Assembly (NCBI GenBank): GCA_046327915.1
Contig: JAXLXO010000009.1
Span: 112,696-176,695 of the forward strand
Source of the DNA: VGTK01 sp046327915
Lineage (GTDB): Bacteria > Desulfobacterota > Binatia > UBA12015
Reading direction: 5' to 3'
DNA length: 64,000 nucleotides
Shown here: piece after piece, positions 17,897 to 25,975 of the stretch
Layout of the letters: each line of letters begins with the position of its first letter
Position numbering within the stretch: the first letter of the stretch is position 1
Made by a program: the position numbers and the translations under genes
The notes under the pieces: model-generated
What the model was told of the DNA's origin: nothing
The model's input: only the letters and a program-made list of their open reading frames with translations
Databases searched by the model: none

Positions 17897-19807
17897 ATGT
17901 GCGGAATCGCCGGATTCCTCTCGCTCGAGCAGGGCGTCTTCGCGACGAAGACGATCGCCCAGGCGATGTGCGACGTCATCGTGCACCGCGGCCCCGACGG
18001 CCAGGGCCTGCTCGTCGACGGCCCGCTCGCGATGGGCATGCGCCGCCTGTCGATCATCGACCTCGCCGGCGGCCAGCAGCCGATCTCCAACGAGGACGGC
18101 ACGATCTCGGTCATCCAGAACGGCGAGATCTACAACTTCCAGGAGATCCGCAAGGACCTCGAGCAGCGCGGCCACCGCTTCAAGACCAACAGCGACACCG
18201 AGGCGATCGTCCACCTCTACGAGGAGTACGGCACGCGCTGCGTCGAGCACCTGCGCGGCATGTTCGCGCTCGCGATCTGGGACGCGCCGCGCCGACGGCT
18301 GATCGTCGCGCGTGACCGGCTCGGCATCAAGCCGCTCTACTACAGCGTCGGCAACGGACGCCTGCTGTTCGGGTCCGAGCTGAAGAGCCTGCTCGCCGTC
18401 GGCCTCGACCGCGAGATCGACCAGCAGGCGCTGCACGACTACCTGAGCTTGACGTACGTTCCGGCGCCGGCGACGATCTTCAAGGCCGCGCGCAAGCTGA
18501 TGCCCGGCAGCATGCTGATCGTCGAGCGCGGCAACGTCCGCATCGAGCGCTGGTGGAACCTCAGCTTCGAGCCCGACGAGAAGCGCTTCCACAGCGAGCC
18601 CGAGATCGTCGAGGCCGTGCGCGAGCGCGTCGAGGACGCGGTGCGCAGCCACCTCGTGTCGGACGTGCCGCTCGGCGTGTTCCTCTCGGGAGGCGTCGAC
18701 TCGCAGACGCTCGTCGCGTGCATGCGGAAGTTCCACACCGGAGCGCTGAAGACGTTCTCGATCGGCTTCGCCGAGAAGAGCTTCAGCGAGCTCGACCGCG
18801 CACGCGAGGCCGCCAAGCACTTCGGCACCGAGCACCACGAGCTGATCGTCACGCCGGACACCGTCTCGATGGTGCCCGACCTCGTCAGCGCGTTCGACGA
18901 GCCCTACGCGGACTCGTCGGCGATCCCGGTGCTGTGCGTCGCGCGCCTCGCGCGACAGTCGGTCACCGTCGCGCTCACCGGCGAAGGTGGTGACGAGGTG
19001 TTCGCCGGCTACAAGACCTACGCCGCGACGCGGCTCGCGGGTCTCTATCGCCGCGCCGTGCCGTCGCCGCTGCGCAGCCTCGTCTCGTGGGGCGTCAATC
19101 GCCTGCCGGTGTCGCACGGCAAGGTCAGCTTCGACTACATGGCGAAGCGCTTCGTCGCGGGAGCGTCGAACGACGCGGTCGACGCGCACTTCTCCTGGAA
19201 GGCGATCTTCGACGAGGCCGGGAAGCAGGCGCTCTACCGCGAGCCGCGCGCGGTCGGACCGACCGTCCGCCTGTACCACGAGGCAGTCGCCGGCATCGAT
19301 CCGCAGGATCTGCTGGCGCGTCTGCTGATGATCGACACGAAGCTCGGCCTCGAGGGCGACATGCTCGTCAAGGCGGATCGCATGAGCATGGCTACCTCAC
19401 TCGAAGGGCGCGTTCCGCTTCTGGATCACCCACTCGTGGAGATGGTCGCCGCGATTCCCAGCCGCTTCAAGATGAAGGGCATGAAGACCAAGGTGCTGCT
19501 GCGCGCCGCGATGGCCGACGTGCTGCCGCAGACCACGACGCAGGGGCCCAAGCAGGGCTTCAACGTCCCGATCCCGAGCTGGCTCACCGGACCGCTGCGC
19601 GAGCTGGTGCACGACACGCTGTCGCCGTCGCGCATCGCCGCCACCGGCATCTTCCGGCCCGAGCCGATCCAGGAGCTCATCCGCGCGCACGAGAGCCTCG
19701 AGCGCGACCACAGCCGCGACATCTGGACCCTGCTCATGTTCCAGTCCTGGTACGACCGCATCGGCCAGGGTGCGCAGGGAGCCGAGCCGCATCGGCTCGT
19801 CGGCTGA
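17897..19807 (+). CDS. Asparagine synthase-type amidotransferase (XrtA-associated form)
   Basis: The 636-residue protein starts MCGIAGF, so Cys2 is the glutaminase nucleophile. The N-terminal glutaminase domain continues to about residue 210 (HRGPDGQG, RLSIIDLAGGQQP). The synthetase domain shows the PPi loop GVFLSGGVDSQTL near 260 and TGEGGDEVFAGY. Its length matches the amidotransferase 1 of exosortase A loci. In polysaccharide loci such enzymes are thought to aminate or amidate a sugar acid; a housekeeping asparagine role is the alternative. Confidence 0.85.
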   Translation: MCGIAGFLSLEQGVFATKTIAQAMCDVIVHRGPDGQGLLVDGPLAMGMRRLSIIDLAGGQQPISNEDGTISVIQNGEIYNFQEIRKDLEQRGHRFKTNSDTEAIVHLYEEYGTRCVEHLRGMFALAIWDAPRRRLIVARDRLGIKPLYYSVGNGRLLFGSELKSLLAVGLDREIDQQALHDYLSLTYVPAPATIFKAARKLMPGSMLIVERGNVRIERWWNLSFEPDEKRFHSEPEIVEAVRERVEDAVRSHLVSDVPLGVFLSGGVDSQTLVACMRKFHTGALKTFSIGFAEKSFSELDRAREAAKHFGTEHHELIVTPDTVSMVPDLVSAFDEPYADSSAIPVLCVARLARQSVTVALTGEGGDEVFAGYKTYAATRLAGLYRRAVPSPLRSLVSWGVNRLPVSHGKVSFDYMAKRFVAGASNDAVDAHFSWKAIFDEAGKQALYREPRAVGPTVRLYHEAVAGIDPQDLLARLLMIDTKLGLEGDMLVKADRMSMATSLEGRVPLLDHPLVEMVAAIPSRFKMKGMKTKVLLRAAMADVLPQTTTQGPKQGFNVPIPSWLTGPLRELVHDTLSPSRIAATGIFRPEPIQELIRAHESLERDHSRDIWTLLMFQSWYDRIGQGAQGAEPHRLVG

Positions 19808-19878
19808 ACTACGGGTTGACCGGAATCGAACGCGTCAGGCAGTCTTCTACTCCCGTCAACGGAAACTGGAGCAACCAC

Positions 19879-21807
19879 GTGCCTAGGAACTCTGCCCTCC
19901 GCGCGGTCGTGTCGAACGCCGCGCCGGCCGTCGAGGACGCGAACCTCGCGTCGCAAGCATCGCACATTCCGCTCCCGCCCGAGGCCCCGGAATCGCGCAT
20001 CCGGTACGTCCTGCAGGCCATGCTGGCGATCACGGCGCTCGTCCTGCTGTCGCCGGTCCTCGTGCTGGTCGCGATCGCGATCAAGCTGACGAGCCCCGGC
20101 CCGCTCTTCTACGGCGGCGTGCGCACCGGCGTGAACCAGAAGCTGTACACGATGTACAAGTTCCGCACGCTGCGCGAGGGATCCGAGCGGCAGATCGGCG
20201 GACGCCTGCTGAGCCCGCAGGACGACTTCTACACGCCGATCGGAAAGTTCCTGAAGCGCTCCAAGCTCGACGAGATCCCGCAGCTGTGGAACGTGCTGCG
20301 CGGCGAGATGAACTTCGTCGGGCCGCGTCCGCTGCGTCCGATCTTCCTCGAGCGCTACCTGAACGAGATCCCGCACTACGCGGACCGCTTCCGCGTGCGT
20401 CCCGGCATGACCGGACTCGCGCAGGTGCGCGGCGGCTACTTCACGTCGGCGCGCAACAAGCTGCGCTACGACCGGCTGTACATCGAGCACCGCAGCATCG
20501 GACTCGACGCGCAGCTCGTCGCGCTGACCGCGCTCAAGGTTCTGAACCGCTGGATCACGCTGGGCGCGTTCCTGCTCGTCCTGCTGCTCTTCGTGTCGTT
20601 CATTCCGGCCGGCTCGATGGAGCGGCTGTACATCAACTTCTCCGGTGCGCGCGTCAATCCGCTGCACGGCGTGATCGCGTTCGGTGCGCTGTGGATGATC
20701 CTGCGGCGCGCGCCGAGCGACCGCATCAGCTTCTACCGCAGCCCGCTGAACCTGCCGATCGCGTGCTTCCTGCTGCTCGCGCTGGTGTCGGCGTTCCAGT
20801 CCGCGGCACCGGTGCAGGCGGTGCGCGGTGCCGCGTACCACCTGATCACGGGCTTCATCGTGCTGCTCGCGATCATCAACGGAACGTTCACGAGGAGCTT
20901 CGTGCGCAGCGCCGTGAGCGCCGTCGCGCTCACGTCGGTCGCGCTGTGCGCGGTCGGCATCCTCGAGCTGATCCTCGCCGACTATCTCCCCGTGCACGGA
21001 CCGGTGCGCACCGGGCTCGGCATGAACGGCGTCGGCATCTCGTCCACGCTCGGCAGCCCGATCGCGCTCGCGACCTATCTGCTGATCGGCGTGCCGTGCG
21101 TGCTCTGCAGCTTGACGCGCGCGCAGACGCGCGAGGCACGCGACTTCTGGGTCGCGGCGACGACGCTCTGCCTCGTCGGCATCCTGCTCACGCGCCACCC
21201 CGCGGGGCTCGTGGCACTCGCGCTGATCGCGACCGCGTACCTGTGGGTGCACTTCAGCACGATGTGGGCGGCGGTCTTCCTCGGCGTGCTGACGCCGTTC
21301 GCCTACCTCTCGATCACGCACGGCATCGCGGACGGCGGCTTCACCTGGTCGCAGATCCTCTGCGGCGACGCGACCGGCGTCTGCCAGAACCTCGCCGACC
21401 TGCCGACGCGCACGCTGCTGCTCGGCATGGGACCGCGCACCCTCGGCGAGCTCGTGCCGGCGGGCGTGACGCTCACCGACGGATCGCTGCACCTCAACGG
21501 CAACGTGCGGCTCGTCGTGGAGAACGGCGTCCTCGGCTGGGCTGCGATGGTGTGGATCCTGCTCACCGCGCTCACCTCGCTGTACGCCGCGCAGCGCCGC
21601 ACCACGGACACCGGGCTCCGCGCCGTGCTCTGGGCGGTGATGGCCGCCGTGGTCGGCTTCGGCGTCGCCATGCAGAGCTTCGATCCGTTCGACAACATCG
21701 CGATCCAGATCCTCTTCTGGGGCCTGCTCGGCATCGGCATCGGAACCGTCGTCCGGCTCGGCGAGCGTCCGAGCGACTACCGCATCGCACTGAAGCTCGG
21801 ACACTGA
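19879..21807 (+). CDS. Sugar transferase fused to an O-antigen-ligase-like membrane domain
   Basis: From the GTG at 19879, with GGAG eight bases before it, the product has 642 residues. Residues about 38-65 are a membrane helix. Residues 65-235 are a bacterial initiating sugar transferase: LYTMYKFRTL, KLDEIPQLWNVLRGEMNF, VGPRPLRPIF, RPGMTGLAQVRG. The frame then runs on without a stop into about ten hydrophobic segments and a WaaL/Wzy-like loop (LLGMGPRTLGEL, HLNGNVRLVVENGVLGW). The two activities, starting and ending or polymerising a glycan, are normally separate proteins. Fusion is read directly from the continuous frame; the ligase assignment is weaker than the transferase one. Confidence 0.75.
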   Translation: MPRNSALRAVVSNAAPAVEDANLASQASHIPLPPEAPESRIRYVLQAMLAITALVLLSPVLVLVAIAIKLTSPGPLFYGGVRTGVNQKLYTMYKFRTLREGSERQIGGRLLSPQDDFYTPIGKFLKRSKLDEIPQLWNVLRGEMNFVGPRPLRPIFLERYLNEIPHYADRFRVRPGMTGLAQVRGGYFTSARNKLRYDRLYIEHRSIGLDAQLVALTALKVLNRWITLGAFLLVLLLFVSFIPAGSMERLYINFSGARVNPLHGVIAFGALWMILRRAPSDRISFYRSPLNLPIACFLLLALVSAFQSAAPVQAVRGAAYHLITGFIVLLAIINGTFTRSFVRSAVSAVALTSVALCAVGILELILADYLPVHGPVRTGLGMNGVGISSTLGSPIALATYLLIGVPCVLCSLTRAQTREARDFWVAATTLCLVGILLTRHPAGLVALALIATAYLWVHFSTMWAAVFLGVLTPFAYLSITHGIADGGFTWSQILCGDATGVCQNLADLPTRTLLLGMGPRTLGELVPAGVTLTDGSLHLNGNVRLVVENGVLGWAAMVWILLTALTSLYAAQRRTTDTGLRAVLWAVMAAVVGFGVAMQSFDPFDNIAIQILFWGLLGIGIGTVVRLGERPSDYRIALKLGH

Positions 21808-21810
21808 CGG

Positions 21811-21930
21811 CCGCTTCGACCGCTCACCACCCGACGTTGCCGCGCACGAAGCAGCACGAGCGGACCCGTCCGCGCACGCAGCAGCCGCAGTGAACCCGTT
21901 CGCGCACGACGCATCACCAGCGGACGTCGC
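21811..21930. repeat. Four imperfect 30-base tandem units
   Basis: Units start at 21811, 21841, 21871 and 21901. The last three each open with CGCGCACG and agree at roughly three quarters of positions; the first is more diverged but keeps the TCACCA and GACGT blocks. They fill the convergent gap between the fused transferase and the beta-helix gene, and the last unit contains the beta-helix stop codon. Confidence 0.5.
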
Positions 21931-23146
21931 CGCGCAGCTCCCGCACCGGGAGCTTCCGCGTGCGGCCGTCGCGCTGCAGGACGACCTCTCTCTCGTCCGT
22001 CCGACCGCCCGGACACGTGAAGACCGACTCCACCATCAAGGCCGCATGAACGCCACGCCCGTTCGTGACGCCGACCGGCGTCCCGTCGCCACGTCGCACC
22101 TCGACGCCCGGCAGCGGCGTTCCGGCCTCGTCGACCAGACGGACCTCGGTGCGCCGTGCACGCTCGACGCGTCCGTCGCCGGCGCAGCGGACCGACGCGA
22201 GCCGCTCGCCGATCACCGCGACGCTCGCTGCGTCGAGCGCGAGCGGCTGCGGACACTCGAGCGTCACGTCGTCGAGCGTGGTGTCGGTCGCCCCCTCCGC
22301 ACGGACGCAGACGCGCTCGGCCGCGATGCGTCCGCCACGGATCACGGTTCCGGTCGGGGCGCGCAGCCCGATCTTCGCGTCCTTGTCGAGATACCGCTGC
22401 AGGACGACCGAGCCGCTCTCGAGCACGTCGTCGGCGAGCAGCGTGTCGCGCGAGTCGCCGCGCACGTGGATGCTGCCGCCCGCGATGCGGTTGCCCTCGA
22501 GCACGGTCCGCGCCGCATGCTTGACGTACACCGCGGTCGCCGCGCCCCAGAGCCGGCTGCGCGCGAGGACGTTGCCGTGATTGCGCAGGAAGTAGACGTT
22601 CTCGCGGCCGTTGTCGTGGACCTCCGCGTCGACGATGCGGTTCTCGTGCGCGGCGCTGCCGACGTGAATTCCCTCGTCCGCGTTGCGGAAGACCTGCACG
22701 CGCTCGAGCACGTTTCGGCTCGACCCCCCGGCGAGGTCGATGCCGTAGCCGACGCGTGCCTGGAAGTCGCCGTTGTCGTGCGCCGCGACCGCCTCGACGC
22801 GCACGCGCTCCGCCTTCGAGAGACGGAGTCCACGCTCGAAGCCGGTGATGCCGAGGTTCACGACGCGCGCGCCGCTCGCCGTGCCGTCGACCTGCACGCC
22901 GACGCTGCCGCGCGTGCCGCGGCCGCGCACCAGATGTCCGTTGCCGTCGAGCACGATCGGACGCCGCACGCGCAGGCCGTCGCCCTCGCACGGACCGAGG
23001 TCCGCGGGCAGCGTGTAGTCGGCGACGACGCGGTCGCCGCAGCGGCAGGTCCGTCCGCCGCCGCAGTCCGCGGCGACCGCGGCGCCCGCGACGACGAGCA
23101 TCGCGACTCCTGCGGCCAGGACGCGGCGCGCCGCGGCCGCTGCCAT
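21914..23146 (-). CDS. Secreted right-handed beta-helix protein
   Basis: From the ATG at 23146 the product has 410 residues and starts with a clean signal peptide (basic MAAAAARR, a hydrophobic stretch, then AVAAD). An earlier in-frame ATG at 23218 would bury that signal. After a cysteine-rich opening (CGGGRTCRCGDRVV) come repeated short beta-strand turns with LDGNGHLVRG, HDNGDFQ, NRIVDAEVHDNG and HENR, typical of parallel beta-helix (pectate-lyase-like) folds. About 70 C-terminal residues look like a separate small beta domain (RLVDEAGTPLPGVEV). It could bind or cleave polysaccharide outside the cell. It is on the opposite strand to its neighbours. Confidence 0.75.
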   Translation of the reverse strand: MAAAAARRVLAAGVAMLVVAGAAVAADCGGGRTCRCGDRVVADYTLPADLGPCEGDGLRVRRPIVLDGNGHLVRGRGTRGSVGVQVDGTASGARVVNLGITGFERGLRLSKAERVRVEAVAAHDNGDFQARVGYGIDLAGGSSRNVLERVQVFRNADEGIHVGSAAHENRIVDAEVHDNGRENVYFLRNHGNVLARSRLWGAATAVYVKHAARTVLEGNRIAGGSIHVRGDSRDTLLADDVLESGSVVLQRYLDKDAKIGLRAPTGTVIRGGRIAAERVCVRAEGATDTTLDDVTLECPQPLALDAASVAVIGERLASVRCAGDGRVERARRTEVRLVDEAGTPLPGVEVRRGDGTPVGVTNGRGVHAALMVESVFTCPGGRTDEREVVLQRDGRTRKLPVRELRGDVRW

Positions 23147-23254
23147 CCCGTGCGCACGCGCGGTCACACCCGTCGCGGCGTCGCACGCCGAATCACCCGC
23201 TGCTAGCCGATCGTCCATGCACGACGCTTCCGTTCCCACCGAGCCCACTCTGCC

Positions 23255-24772
23255 ATGCTGAACAAGTTTCGCGGCCTTCTCGGCCACACCCTGATCTACG
23301 GGCTCGGCAACTACGGCATCAAGGTCCTCGGCTTCCTGCTGATCCCGCTCTACACGCGTTATCTGGCGCCGTCGGACTACGGCGTCATGGCGCTCGTGTC
23401 CATGTACACGCAGGTCATGTTCGTGCTCATGAACCTCGGGCAGAGCACGTCCCTGTTCCGCTTCTACTACGAGCACGACACGCAGGAGGGGCGCGACCGC
23501 GTGGTCGCCGCATCGCTGTGGATCGTGCTGCTGTTCGCGCTGCCGATGGCGGCGATCCCGTTCCTGTTCAACCAGCCGCTCGCGCACCTGATCCTCGGCG
23601 ACTCCGCGCTCTGGTTCATGATGTGCATCGGCACCGCGACGGTGCTCTGCAAGGTCCTGCTGCGCATGCCGTTCGCGATCATGCGCGCGCACGACGAGTC
23701 GAAGCGCTACGCGTCGTGGTCGCTGGCGCGCAACTTTCTCGGACTGGTGCTCGCGATCGTGCTGGTCGCGGGATTCCACCAGGGCGCGACCGGCGTCGTG
23801 CTGAGCCAGTTCCTCGCCGAGCTGGTGTTCTGCTTCCTGCTCACCGGCATGACGTTCCAGTCGCTGCGCGCGGGCTTCCACTGGCAGGACGTCAAGGACC
23901 AGCTCCTCTTCGGCCTGCCCTTCGTGCCGATCGGCGTCGCGTCGTTCGTCCTCGACCTGACCGACCGCTGGTTCCTAAAGCACTACTACTCGACCGCCGA
24001 GGTCGGCATCTACTCGCTGGGCTACCGCTTCGGCGAGATCCTGACCTTCGTCGTGACCGCGTTCCAGCTGTCGTGGCCGCAGTTCCTGTTCCGCAACCGG
24101 AAGGAGCCCAACGCGCCGCAGCTCTATGCCGACATGACGAACTACTACCTCGCGCTGATGCTGCTCATCTGGCTCGGCCTCGCGGTATTCGCGCCGGAGC
24201 TGCTGCGCATCATGGCGACGCCGAAGTTCTATCCCGCGGCGGCGCTCGTGCCGGTGGTCTCGTTCGCGCTCGTGCTCGACGGCATGGGCTGGATGTTCAA
24301 CATCGGCGCGCTGTTCTCCAAGAAGACGCTGCTGCGCACGGCGAGCGTGACGCTCGGCGCGGTCGTCAATCTCAGCCTGAACTTCTGGCTCATCCCGAAG
24401 TACGGCATGATGGGCGCCGCGTGGGCCACGTTCTTCGGCTTCCTGGCGCAGATGTCGACCACGCTCATCCTGTCGCTCGGCGTGTACCCCGTGCCGTACA
24501 ACTACCGCCGCATGGCAGGGATGCTCGCCGCCGCGCTCGGCGTCTACTTCGCCTCGACGATGGTCGAGACGCAGTCCGTGGTGACCTCGATCCTGCTCAA
24601 GATCCCGCTCGTGATGCTCTTCCCGGTGGCGCTGCTGTCCGCCGGGCTCTTCGACCCGAAGGACGTCGCCTCGGCGCTCGTATCCCTGGAGCGCCGCGTC
24701 CCGAGGAGCGCCGTCGCCGTCAAGTATCTCCGACCGCTGGTCCTGCGCGGCCACGACGCGAGCCGTTCGTGA
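23255..24772 (+). CDS. Oligosaccharide flippase (Wzx-like, MATE fold)
   Basis: The 505-residue polytopic membrane protein begins GHTLIYGLGNYGIKVLGFLL followed by IPLYTRYLAPSDYGVM, the standard Wzx N-terminus. About 12-14 hydrophobic segments follow. Family members move lipid-linked repeat units across the inner membrane. With the Wzy-like protein, Wzz and Wza in the same locus this completes a Wzx/Wzy-type pathway. The stop overlaps a possible GTG of the next frame. Confidence 0.9.
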   Translation: MLNKFRGLLGHTLIYGLGNYGIKVLGFLLIPLYTRYLAPSDYGVMALVSMYTQVMFVLMNLGQSTSLFRFYYEHDTQEGRDRVVAASLWIVLLFALPMAAIPFLFNQPLAHLILGDSALWFMMCIGTATVLCKVLLRMPFAIMRAHDESKRYASWSLARNFLGLVLAIVLVAGFHQGATGVVLSQFLAELVFCFLLTGMTFQSLRAGFHWQDVKDQLLFGLPFVPIGVASFVLDLTDRWFLKHYYSTAEVGIYSLGYRFGEILTFVVTAFQLSWPQFLFRNRKEPNAPQLYADMTNYYLALMLLIWLGLAVFAPELLRIMATPKFYPAAALVPVVSFALVLDGMGWMFNIGALFSKKTLLRTASVTLGAVVNLSLNFWLIPKYGMMGAAWATFFGFLAQMSTTLILSLGVYPVPYNYRRMAGMLAAALGVYFASTMVETQSVVTSILLKIPLVMLFPVALLSAGLFDPKDVASALVSLERRVPRSAVAVKYLRPLVLRGHDASRS

Positions 24773-24828
24773 AGGACGACCTGCACGCGCCGCCCGTTCC
24801 GGCCCCCGGCCTTCGCAAGGAACGCCGC

Positions 24829-25101
24829 ATGAGAGCCAGAGAGAAGCTCACCAACGAGGAGAAGGTCGCGCTCGCGCTCGACGTGCTGAAGCGCGCGCGG
24901 CCGCTGCACGAGATCTGCGCCTACTACCAGGTGAGCCACACGACGGCGTACAACATCCGCAACACCTTCCTCGAGGGCGGACGCCGGGCGCTCGCCGGCG
25001 AGAGCGACACGGACAACCGGCTGCGGAACCTCGAGACGGTGGTTGCACGACACGCGGCGGTGATCGAGAAGGTGCGCGACGAGCATGCAGCCGATTCCTG
25101 A
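24829..25101 (+). CDS. Small helix-turn-helix protein
   Basis: The 90-residue protein (ATG at 24829, AGGA upstream; a GTG at 24769 overlapping the flippase stop is the alternative) starts with an HTH: LTNEEKVALALDVLKRARP, then HEICAYYQVSHTTAYNIR. This is the pattern of transposase OrfA-like and related DNA-binding domains. The last 35 residues form an amphipathic, probably coiled-coil tail. No partner transposase gene or inverted repeat is near, so it may be a domesticated regulator. Function unknown. Confidence 0.6.
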   Translation: MRAREKLTNEEKVALALDVLKRARPLHEICAYYQVSHTTAYNIRNTFLEGGRRALAGESDTDNRLRNLETVVARHAAVIEKVRDEHAADS

Positions 25102-25116
25102 CCTCGTGTCCTGACG

Positions 25117-25770
25117 GTGCGCCGACTCCTCCGGGCGATCGTTCCGTTCCTGCTGCTGGCCGCGGTGCTGCCATGGCTGCCGCTCCTGCTGAACGCGACC
25201 GATCCCCTCCCCGCCCGCGCCGACGCGCTGTTCGTGTTCGCCGGCGACGTTCCGGCGCGGCCGCGCTGTGCGGCGGAGCTGTATGCGAAGGGCGTGGCGC
25301 CGCGCGTGGTCTTCGGCGGCGGCCGGATCGCCCCCGAGCTCGAGGCCGTCGAGCGACCGATGACCGACGCGGCGGTCGACGCCACCATCGCGATGCAGGC
25401 CGGCGTGCCCATCGACGCCACCGTGGTGCTGCCCGAGGGCACGAGCACGTGGGAGGACGCCGGGGTGCTGCGCCGCTGGGCCGAGAAGGAGGACGCGCAG
25501 TCGGTCGTCGCGGTGACGTCCCCGCTGCACTCGCGGCGCGCCCGCATGACCCTCGATCTGGTCACCCGCGCGACCGGCATCCCTATCGCGGTGGTGACCT
25601 GCGGCGAGCCCCTCTCGCCGGGATCGCTGTGGTGGCTCGACGAGCGGCCGCTGGTCCAGGTCACGAACGAGGCCCTGAAGCTCGGCCTGTATCTCGTGCG
25701 CTACGTCGTCCCCGTCCGGCTCGGGCTGCGGCCGCCGCCCGGCGACGCGGCGTCCCCGCCCGCGATCTGA
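25117..25770 (+). CDS. YdcF/ElyC-like (DUF218) membrane-anchored protein
   Basis: The 217-residue protein has an N-terminal signal-anchor (LLRAIVPFLLLAAVLPWLP). A DUF218 domain follows, with ADALFVFAGDVPARP, VVFGGGRIAPELE, EGTSTWEDAGVLRRW and VTSPLHSRRARMT. DUF218 proteins (SanA, ElyC) are linked to envelope and peptidoglycan precursor homeostasis, but their reaction is not settled. The start is a GTG. It closes the polysaccharide locus. Confidence 0.75.
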   Translation: MRRLLRAIVPFLLLAAVLPWLPLLLNATDPLPARADALFVFAGDVPARPRCAAELYAKGVAPRVVFGGGRIAPELEAVERPMTDAAVDATIAMQAGVPIDATVVLPEGTSTWEDAGVLRRWAEKEDAQSVVAVTSPLHSRRARMTLDLVTRATGIPIAVVTCGEPLSPGSLWWLDERPLVQVTNEALKLGLYLVRYVVPVRLGLRPPPGDAASPPAI

Positions 25771-25850
25771 CGCATTTCCTTTTCGAGCGCTTCCAGGATC
25801 TTGCGGCCGCGCAAGCCCCGTAGTGGAAGTCCACGCAATGCCTCGGAAAA

Positions 25851-25897
25851 GTGCGAAAGAGAGCGCCTTGCGACTTGCAATCGCCTTTCTTTCGCGC
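25851..25897 (+). promoter_or_regulatory. Structured leader hairpin upstream of the secreted Thr/Pro protein
   Basis: Bases 25851-25863 can pair with 25885-25897 in a 13-base-pair stem that includes two G-U pairs. The loop has a smaller internal TTGC/GCAA stem. It lies about 80 bases before the ATG at 25976, in the 205-base gap 25771-25975. No riboswitch class was recognised. Confidence 0.3.
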
Positions 25898-25975
25898 GAG
25901 AGGAACCGGGCGCCGATCGACGCCAGCTCCAGCAAGGCGCAGGAGCTCGGGTCGTCGTCCGAGGGGTATGCCGTC

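Noticed and set aside
16670..19279. An 869-codon minus-strand frame opposite a glycosyltransferase, a deacetylase and the amidotransferase
   Set aside because: The + strand genes have clear catalytic motifs throughout; the antisense product is Arg/Asp/Val-rich with no fold signature.
21811..21930. CRISPR-like array
   Set aside because: The 30-base units are adjacent without spacers and are too diverged.
21890..23206. A 438-codon + strand frame overlapping the beta-helix gene
   Set aside because: The minus-strand reading has a signal peptide and beta-helix repeats, while the + strand product has neither.
25831..25850. String resembling part of the GEMM (cyclic di-GMP) riboswitch
   Set aside because: Only a short CACGCAATGCCTCGG-like match; the two-stem layout and tetraloop receptor are missing.
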